Of a stretch of 64,000 bases of DNA, positions 34,344 through 44,237 are shown one piece after another. The DNA comes from Sphingopyxis sp. MSC1_008. Lineage in GTDB: Bacteria > Pseudomonadota > Alphaproteobacteria > Sphingomonadales > Sphingomonadaceae. Under the pieces are notes generated by a model that was not told the origin of the DNA, ran no database searches, and saw only the letters and a list, made by a program, of their open reading frames with translations. Where the stretch lies: assembly GCF_023197165.1 (NCBI RefSeq), contig NZ_JALPRD010000003.1, forward strand, positions 186,001 through 250,000, in the 5' to 3' direction. Each line of letters begins with the position of its first letter. Position 1 is the stretch's first letter. The translations under genes and the position numbers were made by a program.

Positions 34344-37300
34344 CGCCAAACCCACCGTTTTTTCCATTCCCGTCCAGCGGGCCTTCGCCGATGCGCTCGC
34401 CGCCGGATTGATAGCGCGCTACGCCGACGGTGCGCTCGGGCTCGCACAAGGTCTGATTATATTGCCGAGCAATCGCGCGCGGAGCGCGGTGCAGGCGGCG
34501 TTCGTGCGCGCGGGCGGCACGGGGTTGCTGATGCCGCGGCTCGCGGTGATCGGCGATGCCGACCTCGACGAAAGCGTCGCGCTCGCGCTCGACCCGATCG
34601 ACGAGAGCGACGCGATTCCGCCCGCGATCGATGCGCTGAAGCGGCGGCTGATGCTCGCCGCGTTGATCGAGAAGTATAATCCCGCGGGCGAGGATCCGAT
34701 CACCGGCGCGGCGGCGTTCCAGCTCGCCGAGGGGCTGGGGCGCGTGATCGACCAGCTTCACTATGAGGAGGTCGCGCCCGCGCGGCTCGGCGATATCGAA
34801 AGCGCGCTCGGGGACCTCGCAGGGCATTGGCAGGCGTCGTGGCGGCGGTTGTCGCTGCTCGTCGATCAGTGGCCGAAGCTGCTCGCCGCGACGGGACATA
34901 TCGACCGCGCCGACCGTCGCAACCGTTTGCTCGGTCGCGTGACTGCGGGATGGCGCGTCGCGCCGCCCGCGCGGTTCGTGGTCGCGGCCGGTGTCACCAC
35001 GGCGGCGCCCGCGATCGCGCGGTTGCTGCGTACCGTCGCCGATCTGGCAGAGGGCATGGTCGTCCTGCCGGGGCTCGACCTTGGCATGGCGGACGGGGAA
35101 TGGGATGCGCTGGGGCCGGTGAAAGCGGGCCCCGACAAGCCGGGTGAGCGTCCGCTCGAGACGCATCCACAATATCATCTGAAGCTGCTGCTCGGGCGCA
35201 TGGGGGTGGCGCGCGACGAGGTACAGGCGTGGGACGCGACGTCGCCCTTCGACGGTCCCGATGCGCGCGCGCCCTTCACCTCGCTGCTCTTCGCGCCCGC
35301 CGCCTATACCGCGCGCTGGCAGCGCGTGGGCGACCTCGGTCCCGGCATCGCCGGAGTCACCGCGGCGGTGTTCGCCGACGACGGGCAGGAGGCGCAGGGG
35401 ATCGCGCTGATGATGCGCCACGCGCTCGAAACGCCGACGCGCACCGCGGCGCTGGTGACCCCCGACCGCGCGCTGGCAACGCGCGTCGCGGCGGCGCTCG
35501 GGCGCTGGGATATTTCGGTCGACGACAGCGCGGGGCAGCCGCTCGGGCAGACGCCGCCGGGCGCGCTGCTGCTCGCGCTCGCCGAATTCGCCGCGGCGTT
35601 CGATCCGGTGCGGCTGGTTGCGCTGCTCGGGCATCCGCTCGTGCGCGCGGGCGACGCGCGGCTTGGCTGGCTCGATCAGGTGCGGTGGCTCGACCTCGTC
35701 CTGCGCGGCCCGGGGCTGGTGCCCGGCTGGGACGGGGTAACCGCGCGGATCGCCGAACGCGCCGCCGATTCAAAATCGCGCGGCCATGCCGAAGCAGAGG
35801 CGATCGGCGGCTGGTGGGGCGATGTCGCCGCCGGACTGGGCACCGCGCTCGCGCCCTTCGCGGCGGGCGTTCCCGCGCCGCCTGCGGTTCTGCTCGGCGC
35901 GTTGCAGGCGGCGCTCGGCTGGCTGACCGGCGAAGGCGCGTGGACGGGCCATGCCGGGCGCGCGCTGTCCGAATTGTTCGACCGCTGGGCGCTCGCGAAG
36001 GGCGACGGCCCGGCGCTTGTCGCGCCCGCCGATTTCCCTGCGATGCTGGCCGATCTGTTGTCGGGCGAGAGCGTGCGGCCGCCCTATGGCGGGCACCCGC
36101 GCCTGTTCATCTGGGGCCTGCTCGAAGCGCGGTTGCAGCGCGCCGACGTGATGATCCTCGGCGGGCTCGACGAGGGCCGCTGGCCGCAGCAGCAGAGCCC
36201 CGACCCGTGGCTCGCGCCCGGCATCCGCCGGATGCTCGGCCTCGCGGCGCCCGAACGTCAGCAGGGCGCGGCGGCGCATGATTTCGCGGGCGCCTTCGCG
36301 GCGCGCGAGGTGGTGGTGACGCGCGCGATGCGTAGCGGCGGCGATCCGGTGGTCGCGTCGCGCTTCTGGCTGCGGCTCGCGGCGCTCGCGGGCGAATTGC
36401 CCGCGGCGCGGCTAGGCGAGCAATCGGTGGTAGCGCTCGCGGGGATGCTCGACGTGCCGCCGGGCGTCAGCGCGCCAACCGAAAAGCCGTGCCCGGCGCC
36501 GCCCCCCGCGGCACGCCCCGACCGGATCAGCGTGACCGGGGTCGACCAGCTCGCGCGCGATCCCTTTGCCTTTTATGCGGCAAAGATATTGCGGCTGAGC
36601 GAGCTCGATCCGCTGAGCAGCGGCCCCGACGCGAAGTGGTTCGGCATTCGCGTCCATAAATTCCTGCAGGACTGGCAGGCGGCGGGGCTGACCGAGGCCG
36701 CGTTCGATGCCGAGCTGGCGGCGCTGCGGTCCGACCCGGCGCTCGATTCGCTGGCCAGCGCTTTCTGGTTGCCGCGGATCGAGCCGTCGCTGCGCTGGGC
36801 GGCCGAGCGCGTCTGGGCGTCGCGCGACGAACGCTGGCCGGTGGCGAATGAGGTGCGCGGCGAACGGATCGTCGACGGCATCCTGCTTTTCGGAACCGCC
36901 GACCGCGTCGACCAGACCGCCGATGGCACGCTGGCGATCGTCGATTACAAGACGGGTGCGGCGCCGTCGGGCAAATCGACGGGCGAAGGGCTCAACAGTC
37001 AGCTCGGCCTGCTGGGCCTGCTCGCGCAGGAGGCGGGCCTTGGCGACCTCGCGCCCGAAATCGTCGACGCGTTCGAATATTGGGAATTGAAGCGCGACCG
37101 GAAAAAAGATGTCGATGGCGCGGTCAAGGCAATCCGCGGGCAAAAACCCAAACCCGCGACCGCCGCGGCGGTCGTCGAGCGCGCGTGCGAAGTGCTCGCC
37201 GACCTGAGTGCGCGTTACCTGTTGGGGCAGGAGCCGTTCGTTCCGGGCAATACGGGCAAGCGCTATGCCGATTTCGACCATCTGATGCGCCGCGACGAAT

Positions 37301-37353
37301 GGTTCGGGCGCGGCGACGCCGACGATAGCTCGACCGACGCGGGGGCGGCATGA
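34336..37353 (+). CDS. addB: Double-strand break repair nuclease AddB
   Basis: 1005-residue alphaproteobacterial AddB. The N-terminal part is an inactivated helicase-like fold (LPSNRARSAVQAAFVRAGGTG), the middle has FIWGLLEARLQRADVMILGGLDEGRWP, and the C-terminal PD-(D/E)XK nuclease has LAIVDYKTG. With AddA it resects DNA ends for RecA loading. It overlaps murU by 8 nt and addA by 4 nt (ATGA at 37350). Confidence 0.94.
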   Translation: MADAKPTVFSIPVQRAFADALAAGLIARYADGALGLAQGLIILPSNRARSAVQAAFVRAGGTGLLMPRLAVIGDADLDESVALALDPIDESDAIPPAIDALKRRLMLAALIEKYNPAGEDPITGAAAFQLAEGLGRVIDQLHYEEVAPARLGDIESALGDLAGHWQASWRRLSLLVDQWPKLLAATGHIDRADRRNRLLGRVTAGWRVAPPARFVVAAGVTTAAPAIARLLRTVADLAEGMVVLPGLDLGMADGEWDALGPVKAGPDKPGERPLETHPQYHLKLLLGRMGVARDEVQAWDATSPFDGPDARAPFTSLLFAPAAYTARWQRVGDLGPGIAGVTAAVFADDGQEAQGIALMMRHALETPTRTAALVTPDRALATRVAAALGRWDISVDDSAGQPLGQTPPGALLLALAEFAAAFDPVRLVALLGHPLVRAGDARLGWLDQVRWLDLVLRGPGLVPGWDGVTARIAERAADSKSRGHAEAEAIGGWWGDVAAGLGTALAPFAAGVPAPPAVLLGALQAALGWLTGEGAWTGHAGRALSELFDRWALAKGDGPALVAPADFPAMLADLLSGESVRPPYGGHPRLFIWGLLEARLQRADVMILGGLDEGRWPQQQSPDPWLAPGIRRMLGLAAPERQQGAAAHDFAGAFAAREVVVTRAMRSGGDPVVASRFWLRLAALAGELPAARLGEQSVVALAGMLDVPPGVSAPTEKPCPAPPPAARPDRISVTGVDQLARDPFAFYAAKILRLSELDPLSSGPDAKWFGIRVHKFLQDWQAAGLTEAAFDAELAALRSDPALDSLASAFWLPRIEPSLRWAAERVWASRDERWPVANEVRGERIVDGILLFGTADRVDQTADGTLAIVDYKTGAAPSGKSTGEGLNSQLGLLGLLAQEAGLGDLAPEIVDAFEYWELKRDRKKDVDGAVKAIRGQKPKPATAAAVVERACEVLADLSARYLLGQEPFVPGNTGKRYADFDHLMRRDEWFGRGDADDSSTDAGAA

Positions 37354-40300
37354 TCGATCCCGACAAGCTGCTCAAAATGCTCGATATCGGGCAGCGTGCC
37401 GCGGCGCAGCCCGACGACCATGTCTGGCTGGGCGCGTCGGCGGGGACGGGCAAGACGCAGGTGCTGTCGGCGCGCGTGCTGCGCCTGATGCTCGAAGGCG
37501 TGTCGCCTGAGGCGATCCTGTGCATCACCTTCACCAAGGCGGGCGCCGCCGAAATGGCGCACCGCATCCACGAGCGGCTCGCGATGTGGGTGCGGACGGA
37601 CGACGGCGACCTGCGCACCGAACTGGGGGCGCTGGGACTGGACCTTGAATTCATCGGTTATGATCGGGGCGTCCCGGCGCTGATCGAACGCGCGCGATCT
37701 TTGTTCGCGACGGTCATCGACAGCCCCGACGGCGCGGTTCGCGTCCAGACGATCCACAGTTTTTGCCAGACCTTGCTCGCCAGCTTCCCGCTTGAGGCGC
37801 GGATATTGCCCGGGTTCCGCGCGCTCGAAGATAGCGAGGCGCGCGCGTTGCAGCGCGAAGTGCTGGGCACGCTGCTGTCGCAAACGGGGGGCGACGGCGA
37901 TCATATGCGCAGCATCGCCGCGATGCTGTCGCGGCGGCTGGGGCAGGATGCCGCGATCGCCTTCCTCGCGCGCTGCGCGAGCAGCTTCACCGCGGCGAAC
38001 GCCCCGCGTCTTGCCCCGCGGGCGACCGACCTGCGAACCGCGCTCGGCCTGCCGCAGGGCGACCCCGCCGACTGGCGTGCGGCGGCGATTGCGGGCGGCG
38101 CCGTCGCCGATGCCGATATAGCGGCCGTGGCCCTCAGCGGCCGCGACTGGGCGACCAAGACGGGCGATGCGCGCGCCGATATCATGGACGACTGGCACCG
38201 CGCCGATTCGCACGGCCGCGCGGCGATGCTGGCCGCGGTGCGCGGCTGCTTCCTGACCGGGATGGGCGATCTGCGCGCCGACTACACCAAGGAAAAGGGC
38301 GCGATGCGTGGCTGCGTTGGCGCCGCCGAACGGATCGTTGCCGCCACCGGCGATCTTTTGGCAACCGCAACCGCAATGCAGGTCGCCGACGATCTGGCGG
38401 CGGCGTGGGATCTCGGCAGCCGCTTTGCCGAAGCCTATGCCCTCGCCAAGCGCGACAAGGGTTATGCCGATTTCGACGATTTGATCAGCATCGCCGGCCA
38501 CCTGCTCGCCACCGGCGATTTTGGCGACTGGGTGCGCTTCAAGCTCGACCAGCGCACCGATCATATATTGGTCGACGAGGCGCAGGACACCAACGCGCGG
38601 CAATGGGCGATCATCCTGTCGCTCGCGGCGGAGTTTTTCGCAGGGCTGGGCGCCAAGGACGACCGCGTCCGCACGATGTTCACCGTCGGCGACCGCAAGC
38701 AGGCGATCTTCGGCTTTCAGGGCACCGAGCCCGCAGCGTTCGAGGCGGCGCGAATCCGCTTTGGCGAGCGCGCGGCGGCGGGCGGCAGGCCGTTCGAGGA
38801 TGTCGATCTCGACACCAACTACCGCTCAAGCCCCGCGGTGCTCGACGTCGTCGATGCGTGGATCGCGGCGGGCGCGCCCGAACTGATGGGGCTGGAAAGC
38901 GACGAGCCGCCGCACATCCCCGCCGATTTCAACCGCGACCGCGCGGGCCGCGTCGAGCTGTGGGAGCCGCTGCCGGTCGGGAAAGCGCTCGATGCCGCCG
39001 CCGACGACGAGGGCGATCGCGACGACGGCGAGGAGGACGCCGCACCGGGCGACTCCTCCGCGGCGGCGAGCGATCCCGCAAGCCTGCGCCTGTCGCGCGC
39101 GATTGCCGACGAGGTGCAGGACTGGATCGAACATGGCAAGGACGGGCGGAGCGTCGCGCCGGGCGATATATTGATCCTTGTCCGTCGCCGCCGCGACCTT
39201 GCGGCGCGGATCGTCGCGCGGCTGCAATCGCGGCACGTGCCGGTCGCGGGGGTCGATCGTTTTTCGCTGACGCAGTCGCTCGCGGTGCAGGATCTGCTCG
39301 CGGCGATGCGCTTTGCGGTCCAACCGCTCGACGACCTCAACCTCGCCGCCTTGCTGGTCTCGCCGCTGCTGGGCTGGACGCAGGACGATCTGTTCGGTTT
39401 TGCTCATGGCCGCAAGGGCCGCGCCCTGTGGGAACAGCTGCGCGCGCGCGAAAGCGACGCGCCGCCCGAAACACTGGCGGCGCTGCGCGGATTGCTCGGC
39501 ATGGCCGACTTCACCACGCCCTTCCGTTTCCTCGACGCCATCCTGTCGGGGCCGCTGGGCGGGCGGCGCAAGCTGTACCGCCGGCTCGGCCGCGAAGCGC
39601 GCGATCCGATCGACGAATTGCTCGGACAGGCGCTCGCCTTCGAACGGCGGGAGGTGCCGTCGCTGCTCGGCTTCCTCGCCCACATCGCCGCCAGCACCGC
39701 CGAGATCAAACGCCAGACCGAGGCGCGCAGCGACGTGGTGCGGGTGATGACCGTCCACGGGTCGAAGGGGCTGCAGGCGCCGATCGTCATCCTCGCCGAC
39801 GCGACCGACGATCCGCGGCCGCGGCGGCTGACCTTCGACCTGTCGATGGACGCGTGGGAAAAGCTTCCAGTATTCAGCCTGGGCAAGGACGAACGGCACG
39901 GCGCGATCGCCAAAGCGTATGACGACAAGGAAGCCGCCGAGCGCGAGGAGCATTGGCGATTGCTCTATGTCGCGATGACGCGCGCCGAGGAATTGCTGGT
40001 GGTCACCGGGACCACCAAGACCGCCGACCGCACGCTGCCCGACCATAATTGGCACAGCGCGGTCGACGCGGTGATGGCCGACATGGGCGCCGATTGGCAG
40101 GATGCCGGGCCGCGCTGGGGCCGCAAGCGCGTTTATGCGGTGCAGCCAAAGAAATGGCCGCGTTTGCCGAAGGACAAGGCGCGGCACGCGGCGCCGCCGG
40201 TTGCCGTGCCGCCCTGGGCGACCAAGCCAGCCCCCGAAGAGGCGCGCCCGCCACGCCCACTCGCGCCATCGGCGCTGGGCGAGGATGATGTCGCGTCGCC

Positions 40301-40850
40301 GCCGCAGGGGGGCGAGCGCGCGGTCGCGGTCGAGCGCGGTTTGCTGCTCCACGCGTTGTTCGAACGGTTGCCGCCGGTCCTGGCCGGACGCCGGCGCGCG
40401 GCCGCGTTGCACTGGCTCGCGGTACAGGCGGCGGCGATCGACGAGCGCGCGCGCGCGGCGATGGTTGATGAGGCGCTCGCGGTGATCGAGGACCCGGCGC
40501 ACGCCGCGCTTTTCGGCCCAGGTTCGCTGGGCGAGGTGCCGCTGTCGGCGGTCGTCGACGGCGTGGTCGTCGCGGGGATCGTCGACCGGCTGCTCGTCGC
40601 CGACGACACGGTGACGGTGATCGACTATAAGACCGGGCGGCACGTGCCGGCGTACGCCGCCGATGTCGCGCCCGCCTATCTGCGGCAGATGGCGGCCTAC
40701 CGCGATGCGCTGCGGGTGATTTTTCCCGGCCGGCGTATCGAGGCGGCTTTGCTCTATACGGCCGGGCCGCGGCTGATCGTGCTGAACGATGACCTGCTCG
40801 ACGCCCACAAGCCCGGCTTGCTGGCAACCAAGGCGAATTTGCCGGGTTGA
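37350..40850 (+). CDS. addA: Double-strand break repair helicase-nuclease AddA
   Basis: 1166 residues. UvrD/Rep superfamily 1 helicase with Walker A ASAGTGKT at 29-36, ILCITFTKAGAAEMAHRI, a DEAQDTNARQW Walker B, VGDRKQAIFGFQG, TVHGSKGLQAPIV (motif V) and LLYVAMTRAEELLVV (motif VI). The C-terminal RecB-type nuclease carries VTVIDYKTGR. It translocates 3'-5' while AddAB degrades ends and recognises a recombination hotspot sequence. Last gene of the overlapping cluster; trxA follows after 63 nt. Confidence 0.95.
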   Translation: MIDPDKLLKMLDIGQRAAAQPDDHVWLGASAGTGKTQVLSARVLRLMLEGVSPEAILCITFTKAGAAEMAHRIHERLAMWVRTDDGDLRTELGALGLDLEFIGYDRGVPALIERARSLFATVIDSPDGAVRVQTIHSFCQTLLASFPLEARILPGFRALEDSEARALQREVLGTLLSQTGGDGDHMRSIAAMLSRRLGQDAAIAFLARCASSFTAANAPRLAPRATDLRTALGLPQGDPADWRAAAIAGGAVADADIAAVALSGRDWATKTGDARADIMDDWHRADSHGRAAMLAAVRGCFLTGMGDLRADYTKEKGAMRGCVGAAERIVAATGDLLATATAMQVADDLAAAWDLGSRFAEAYALAKRDKGYADFDDLISIAGHLLATGDFGDWVRFKLDQRTDHILVDEAQDTNARQWAIILSLAAEFFAGLGAKDDRVRTMFTVGDRKQAIFGFQGTEPAAFEAARIRFGERAAAGGRPFEDVDLDTNYRSSPAVLDVVDAWIAAGAPELMGLESDEPPHIPADFNRDRAGRVELWEPLPVGKALDAAADDEGDRDDGEEDAAPGDSSAAASDPASLRLSRAIADEVQDWIEHGKDGRSVAPGDILILVRRRRDLAARIVARLQSRHVPVAGVDRFSLTQSLAVQDLLAAMRFAVQPLDDLNLAALLVSPLLGWTQDDLFGFAHGRKGRALWEQLRARESDAPPETLAALRGLLGMADFTTPFRFLDAILSGPLGGRRKLYRRLGREARDPIDELLGQALAFERREVPSLLGFLAHIAASTAEIKRQTEARSDVVRVMTVHGSKGLQAPIVILADATDDPRPRRLTFDLSMDAWEKLPVFSLGKDERHGAIAKAYDDKEAAEREEHWRLLYVAMTRAEELLVVTGTTKTADRTLPDHNWHSAVDAVMADMGADWQDAGPRWGRKRVYAVQPKKWPRLPKDKARHAAPPVAVPPWATKPAPEEARPPRPLAPSALGEDDVASPPQGGERAVAVERGLLLHALFERLPPVLAGRRRAAALHWLAVQAAAIDERARAAMVDEALAVIEDPAHAALFGPGSLGEVPLSAVVDGVVVAGIVDRLLVADDTVTVIDYKTGRHVPAYAADVAPAYLRQMAAYRDALRVIFPGRRIEAALLYTAGPRLIVLNDDLLDAHKPGLLATKANLPG

Positions 40851-40913
40851 GCCCTTGAGCCGGACGCGCCGACGCCTTAGCTTGGAGGCAACGATATTTC
40901 AGGAGTTCAGACT

Positions 40914-41234
40914 ATGAGTACCAAAGCGATCACCGATGCGAGCTTCCAGTCGGACGTGCTCGACAGCGATACCCCCGTGCTCGTCGATTTCTGGGCCGAA
41001 TGGTGCGGTCCGTGCAAGATGATCGGCCCGTCGCTCGAGGAAATCTCGGACGAACTCGCGGGCAAGGTCGTGATCGCCAAGATCAACATCGATGAAAATC
41101 CCGACGCGCCGGGCAAATATGGCGTGCGCGGCATCCCGACGATGATCCTGTTCAAAAATGGCGAGATCGCCGACACCAAGGTCGGCGCGGCACCGAAGAG
41201 CGCGCTCAAGGGCTGGCTCGAAGGCGCGCTGTAA
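40914..41234 (+). CDS. trxA: Thioredoxin
   Basis: 106 residues, with WCGPC (Cys31, Cys34) and [12 protein letters not shown] containing the cis-Pro. General cytosolic disulfide reductant. TATTTCAGGAG precedes the ATG. Placement after addA is conserved in many alphaproteobacteria. The family-B repeat at 41241 begins 6 nt after its stop and may be its terminator. Confidence 0.96.
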   Translation: MSTKAITDASFQSDVLDSDTPVLVDFWAEWCGPCKMIGPSLEEISDELAGKVVIAKINIDENPDAPGKYGVRGIPTMILFKNGEIADTKVGAAPKSALKGWLEGAL

Positions 41235-41240
41235 GAAGCG

Positions 41241-41308
41241 TGCACCCCGGCGAAAGCCGGGGTCTATATACGGCGCCAGATGGGCCCCGGCTTTCGCCGG
41301 GGTTCACA
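41241..41308. repeat. Intergenic bipartite palindrome, family B
   Basis: Arms GTGCACCCCGGCGAAAGCCG (from 41241, continuing GGG) and CCCCGGCTTTCGCCGGGGTTCAC (41285-41307), 21 nt apart. Nearly the same sequence as the element at 14689-14777. It fills the gap between the convergent trxA and argJ genes. Confidence 0.9.
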
Positions 41309-41312
41309 TGAC

Positions 41313-42551
41313 TTAGCTCCGATAGTCGGCGTTGATGCTGATATAGCCATGGGTGAGGTCGCACGTCCAAACGGTCGCGCGGCCTTCGCCAAGGCCGAGG
41401 TTGGCACCGACGCGGATGTCCTGGCCTTTGAGATGTGCGGCGACCGGCGCCTCGTCATAGCCGTCGACGGGCAGGCCGTCCTTCGCAACCCAATGATCGC
41501 CGAAGCGGATCGCGAGCTTGTCGCGGTCGGCGGGTTCGCCCGCCTTGCCCACCGCCATCACGACGCGGCCCCAGTTGGCGTCCTCGCCAGCGATCGCGGT
41601 CTTCACGAGCGGCGAGTTGGCGATGGCGAGTGCGACGCGCTTGGCGCTGTCGTCGCTGATGGCGCCGGTCACTTGTATCTCGATGAACTTCGACGCGCCT
41701 TCGCCGTCGCGCACGACTTGCTGCGCGAGGTCGAGCGCGACTTCGCGGACCGCCGCGTAGAGCGCGTCGGCGCCCGGATCGTCACGGGTGGTGAGCGTGG
41801 CGTTGCCTGCCTGTCCGGTCGCAAAGAGCAGCACCGTGTCGCTGGTCGAGGTGTCGCTGTCGACGGTGATGCTGTTGAACGTCCCGCCGGTCGCCTCGCT
41901 CAGCATGTCCTGTAGCAATGTCGGCGCGACCGCGGCGTCGGTGAAGATATAGCCGAGCATCGTCGCCATGTCGGGGGCAATCATGCCCGATCCCTTGACG
42001 ATGCCCGCGACGTGGATGGTCTTCCCGTCGACGATGGCGCTGGCCGCGGCGCCCTTGGCGAAGGTGTCGGTGGTGCCGATGGTGTCGGCGGCGGCTTCCC
42101 ACGAGCAAGGCTCGGCGGTGAGCGCGGCTTCGACCCCGGCACGCGCCTTGTCCTTGGGCAGCGGCACGCCGATTACGCCGGTCGAGCTGACGAACACTTC
42201 GCTCGCATCGCAGCCGAGGTGGCCCGCAACCTGTTCCATGATCTGTTCGACCGCCTCGCGCCCGCGATAACCGGTGAAGGCGTTGCTGTTGCCCGCGTTG
42301 ACGATCAGCGCGCGGCCGGTGCCGCCCTTGACCTGTTCGCGGCCGAGCTCGACTTCGGACGAGCAGCAGACGTTGCGCGTGAACACGCCCGCGACCGTCG
42401 TGCCGGGCGCGAGCTCGACATAGGTGAGGTCGCAGCGGTCCCAATTCTTGTACTGCGCGCGCGCGACGCGGCGCGTCACCCCCGCAATTTCGGGGAGGGC
42501 GGGGAAGGTGGCGGGGGCGAGCGTTGAGCGCGTGGTCATGCGCGTGCGCAT
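41313..42551 (-). CDS. argJ: Bifunctional ornithine acetyltransferase/N-acetylglutamate synthase
   Basis: 412 residues from the ATG at 42551 with GGGAAGAG upstream. Transfers acetyl from N-acetylornithine to glutamate in the cyclic arginine pathway. The self-cleavage site and nucleophile Thr are in KGSGMIAPDMATMLGY; other conserved blocks are NSNAFTGYRG and ITVDSDTSTSDT. The family matures into alpha and beta chains. Length is normal. Flanked by repeats on both sides, so it is probably a single-gene unit. Confidence 0.95.
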   Translation of the reverse strand: MRTRMTTRSTLAPATFPALPEIAGVTRRVARAQYKNWDRCDLTYVELAPGTTVAGVFTRNVCCSSEVELGREQVKGGTGRALIVNAGNSNAFTGYRGREAVEQIMEQVAGHLGCDASEVFVSSTGVIGVPLPKDKARAGVEAALTAEPCSWEAAADTIGTTDTFAKGAAASAIVDGKTIHVAGIVKGSGMIAPDMATMLGYIFTDAAVAPTLLQDMLSEATGGTFNSITVDSDTSTSDTVLLFATGQAGNATLTTRDDPGADALYAAVREVALDLAQQVVRDGEGASKFIEIQVTGAISDDSAKRVALAIANSPLVKTAIAGEDANWGRVVMAVGKAGEPADRDKLAIRFGDHWVAKDGLPVDGYDEAPVAAHLKGQDIRVGANLGLGEGRATVWTCDLTHGYISINADYRS

Positions 42552-42575
42552 AGCGGCTCTTCCCAAAACGCAAAA

Positions 42576-42700
42576 CCCCTCCTCTTCAGAGGAGGGGCAG
42601 CGAGACTTGGGCGCTTGCGCCCTAGTCGCAGCGGGGTGGTGGCCGAGGCGTTACGCCAAGCCGCTTTCACCACCCCAACCCCTCCTCTGAAGAGGAGGGG
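42576..42700. repeat. Intergenic composite palindrome, family C
   Basis: Two hairpins, CCCCTCCTCTTCAGAGGAGGGG (42576-42597) and its inverted copy (42679-42700), bracket an inner segment with GCAGCGAGACTTG-GGCGCTTGCGCC-CTAGTCGCAGCGGGGTGGTGG. The same inner phrases recur in reverse orientation at 54328-54457, showing a dispersed element of about 125-130 bp. It lies between aldehyde dehydrogenase and argJ. Confidence 0.88.
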
Positions 42701-42709
42701 CTTTTGTTA

Positions 42710-44143
42710 TCAGCCCGGAATGCCGCTGATCGACTTCACTTCCATGAAATCCTTCAGCCCGAACACGCCGCCTTCGCGGCCGTTGCCCGATGCCTTGTAG
42801 CCGCCGAACGCCGCGCCCGGGCCGGGGCCCCACGCGTTGACCGCGACCATGCCGGCGCGCAGCTTCGGTGCCACGTCGGCGGCCTTGGCGGGATCGCCCG
42901 AGATCACGGCCGAGAGACCATATTCGGTGTCGTTGGCGATATCGACGGCTTCGTCGAGGTCGCCATAGGCCATGATCGTTGCGACGGGTCCGAAGATTTC
43001 CTCGTTCGCGATGCGCATGTCGCGCGTGACGCCCGAGAAGACCGTCGGCTTGATATAATAGCCGCGATTGACGTTCGACGGCAGGCCGGTGCCGCCGGTC
43101 TCTAACGTCGCGCCTTCGTCGATCGCCGACTGGATCAAGCCCTGGATCTTGTCGAACTGCGCCTTGTTGACGACGGGACCGATATGGCCGCCCTCGGCCT
43201 GCGGATCGCCGACCGAGGTGCCGTCGAACATCGCCTTGATGAAGCCGGCGGCTTCGGCCTCGCGGTCCTTTTGAACGAGGATGCGCGTCGGGGCGATGCA
43301 GCTCTGGCCGGTGTTGACGAGCACGCCCTGCACCGTCGGGGGCAGCACCGCGGCGAAATCGGCGTCGGGCAGGACGATGTTCGGCGATTTGCCGCCGAGT
43401 TCCTGATGGACGCGCTTGACGGTGTCGGCGGCCGCCTTGGCGACGAGGATGCCGGCGCGGGTCGATCCGGTGAAGCTCACCATTTCGATGCCGGGGTGCG
43501 CGCTGATCGCGTTGCCGACGGTGGGGCCGTCGCCCTGGACGAGGTTGAACACGCCCGGCGGGACGCCCGCGGCGTCGAGGATCTCGGCAAAGATCGTCGC
43601 GTTGCCGGGGCATTCTTCCGACGGCTTGAGCACCATCGTGTTGCCCGCGGCGAGCGCCGGAGCAACCTTCAATGCGATCTGGTTCAGCGGCCAGTTCCAC
43701 GGCGTGATCATGCCGACGACGCCGATCGGTTCATAGGCGATGACGCCCGCGGCATATTTTTCGGTGAAGCTGAAGTCTTTCAGCGCCGCGATCGTGCCGA
43801 GGAAGCCGCCGATGCCCGCGCCGACCTGTGCGGTGCCCGCGAAGCTGACGGGGGCGCCCATTTCGCTCGCCATCGATTTGGCGAGGTCGGGCGCGCGCTT
43901 CTTATATTCCTCGACGATGCGGTTCAGTAGGTCGAGCCGTTCTTCGCGCGTCGTCTGCGACCAGCTCTTGAGCGCTTCGCGCGCCGCGGCGACGGCATCG
44001 TCGACGTCGGCGGCGGTGCCGAGGACGATCGTCGAGGCGGCTTCTTCGGTCGCGGGGTTGACGACGTCGTGCGGCTTGCCGCCCTTGCTGTCGACCCAGC
44101 GGCCGCCGATGTAATTCTGCTTGAGGTGCGTTTCGGTGCTCAT
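42710..44143 (-). CDS. Aldehyde dehydrogenase family protein
   Basis: 477 residues of the NAD(P)-dependent ALDH superfamily. The active-site Cys282 lies in NTGQSCIAP and the general-base Glu248 in QELGGKSPN; the dinucleotide region is FTGSTRAG, with ITPWNWPLNQ upstream. The chemistry is oxidation of an aldehyde to the acid; the substrate cannot be read from sequence. It is a separate unit from argJ, given the repeat between them. Confidence 0.92.
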   Translation of the reverse strand: MSTETHLKQNYIGGRWVDSKGGKPHDVVNPATEEAASTIVLGTAADVDDAVAAAREALKSWSQTTREERLDLLNRIVEEYKKRAPDLAKSMASEMGAPVSFAGTAQVGAGIGGFLGTIAALKDFSFTEKYAAGVIAYEPIGVVGMITPWNWPLNQIALKVAPALAAGNTMVLKPSEECPGNATIFAEILDAAGVPPGVFNLVQGDGPTVGNAISAHPGIEMVSFTGSTRAGILVAKAAADTVKRVHQELGGKSPNIVLPDADFAAVLPPTVQGVLVNTGQSCIAPTRILVQKDREAEAAGFIKAMFDGTSVGDPQAEGGHIGPVVNKAQFDKIQGLIQSAIDEGATLETGGTGLPSNVNRGYYIKPTVFSGVTRDMRIANEEIFGPVATIMAYGDLDEAVDIANDTEYGLSAVISGDPAKAADVAPKLRAGMVAVNAWGPGPGAAFGGYKASGNGREGGVFGLKDFMEVKSISGIPG

Positions 44144-44237
44144 GTCCTGTCTCCCATCGGCGGTGAATCCGTCTCGGATTGCTACCTAATCACTGTGGCG
44201 GATGAATCAAGCTGGGCCAACTGGCAAAGGTGACGGC

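Noticed and set aside
38826..40808. 660-codon minus-strand frame opposite addA
   Set aside because: Antisense shadow of a well-supported helicase-nuclease gene.
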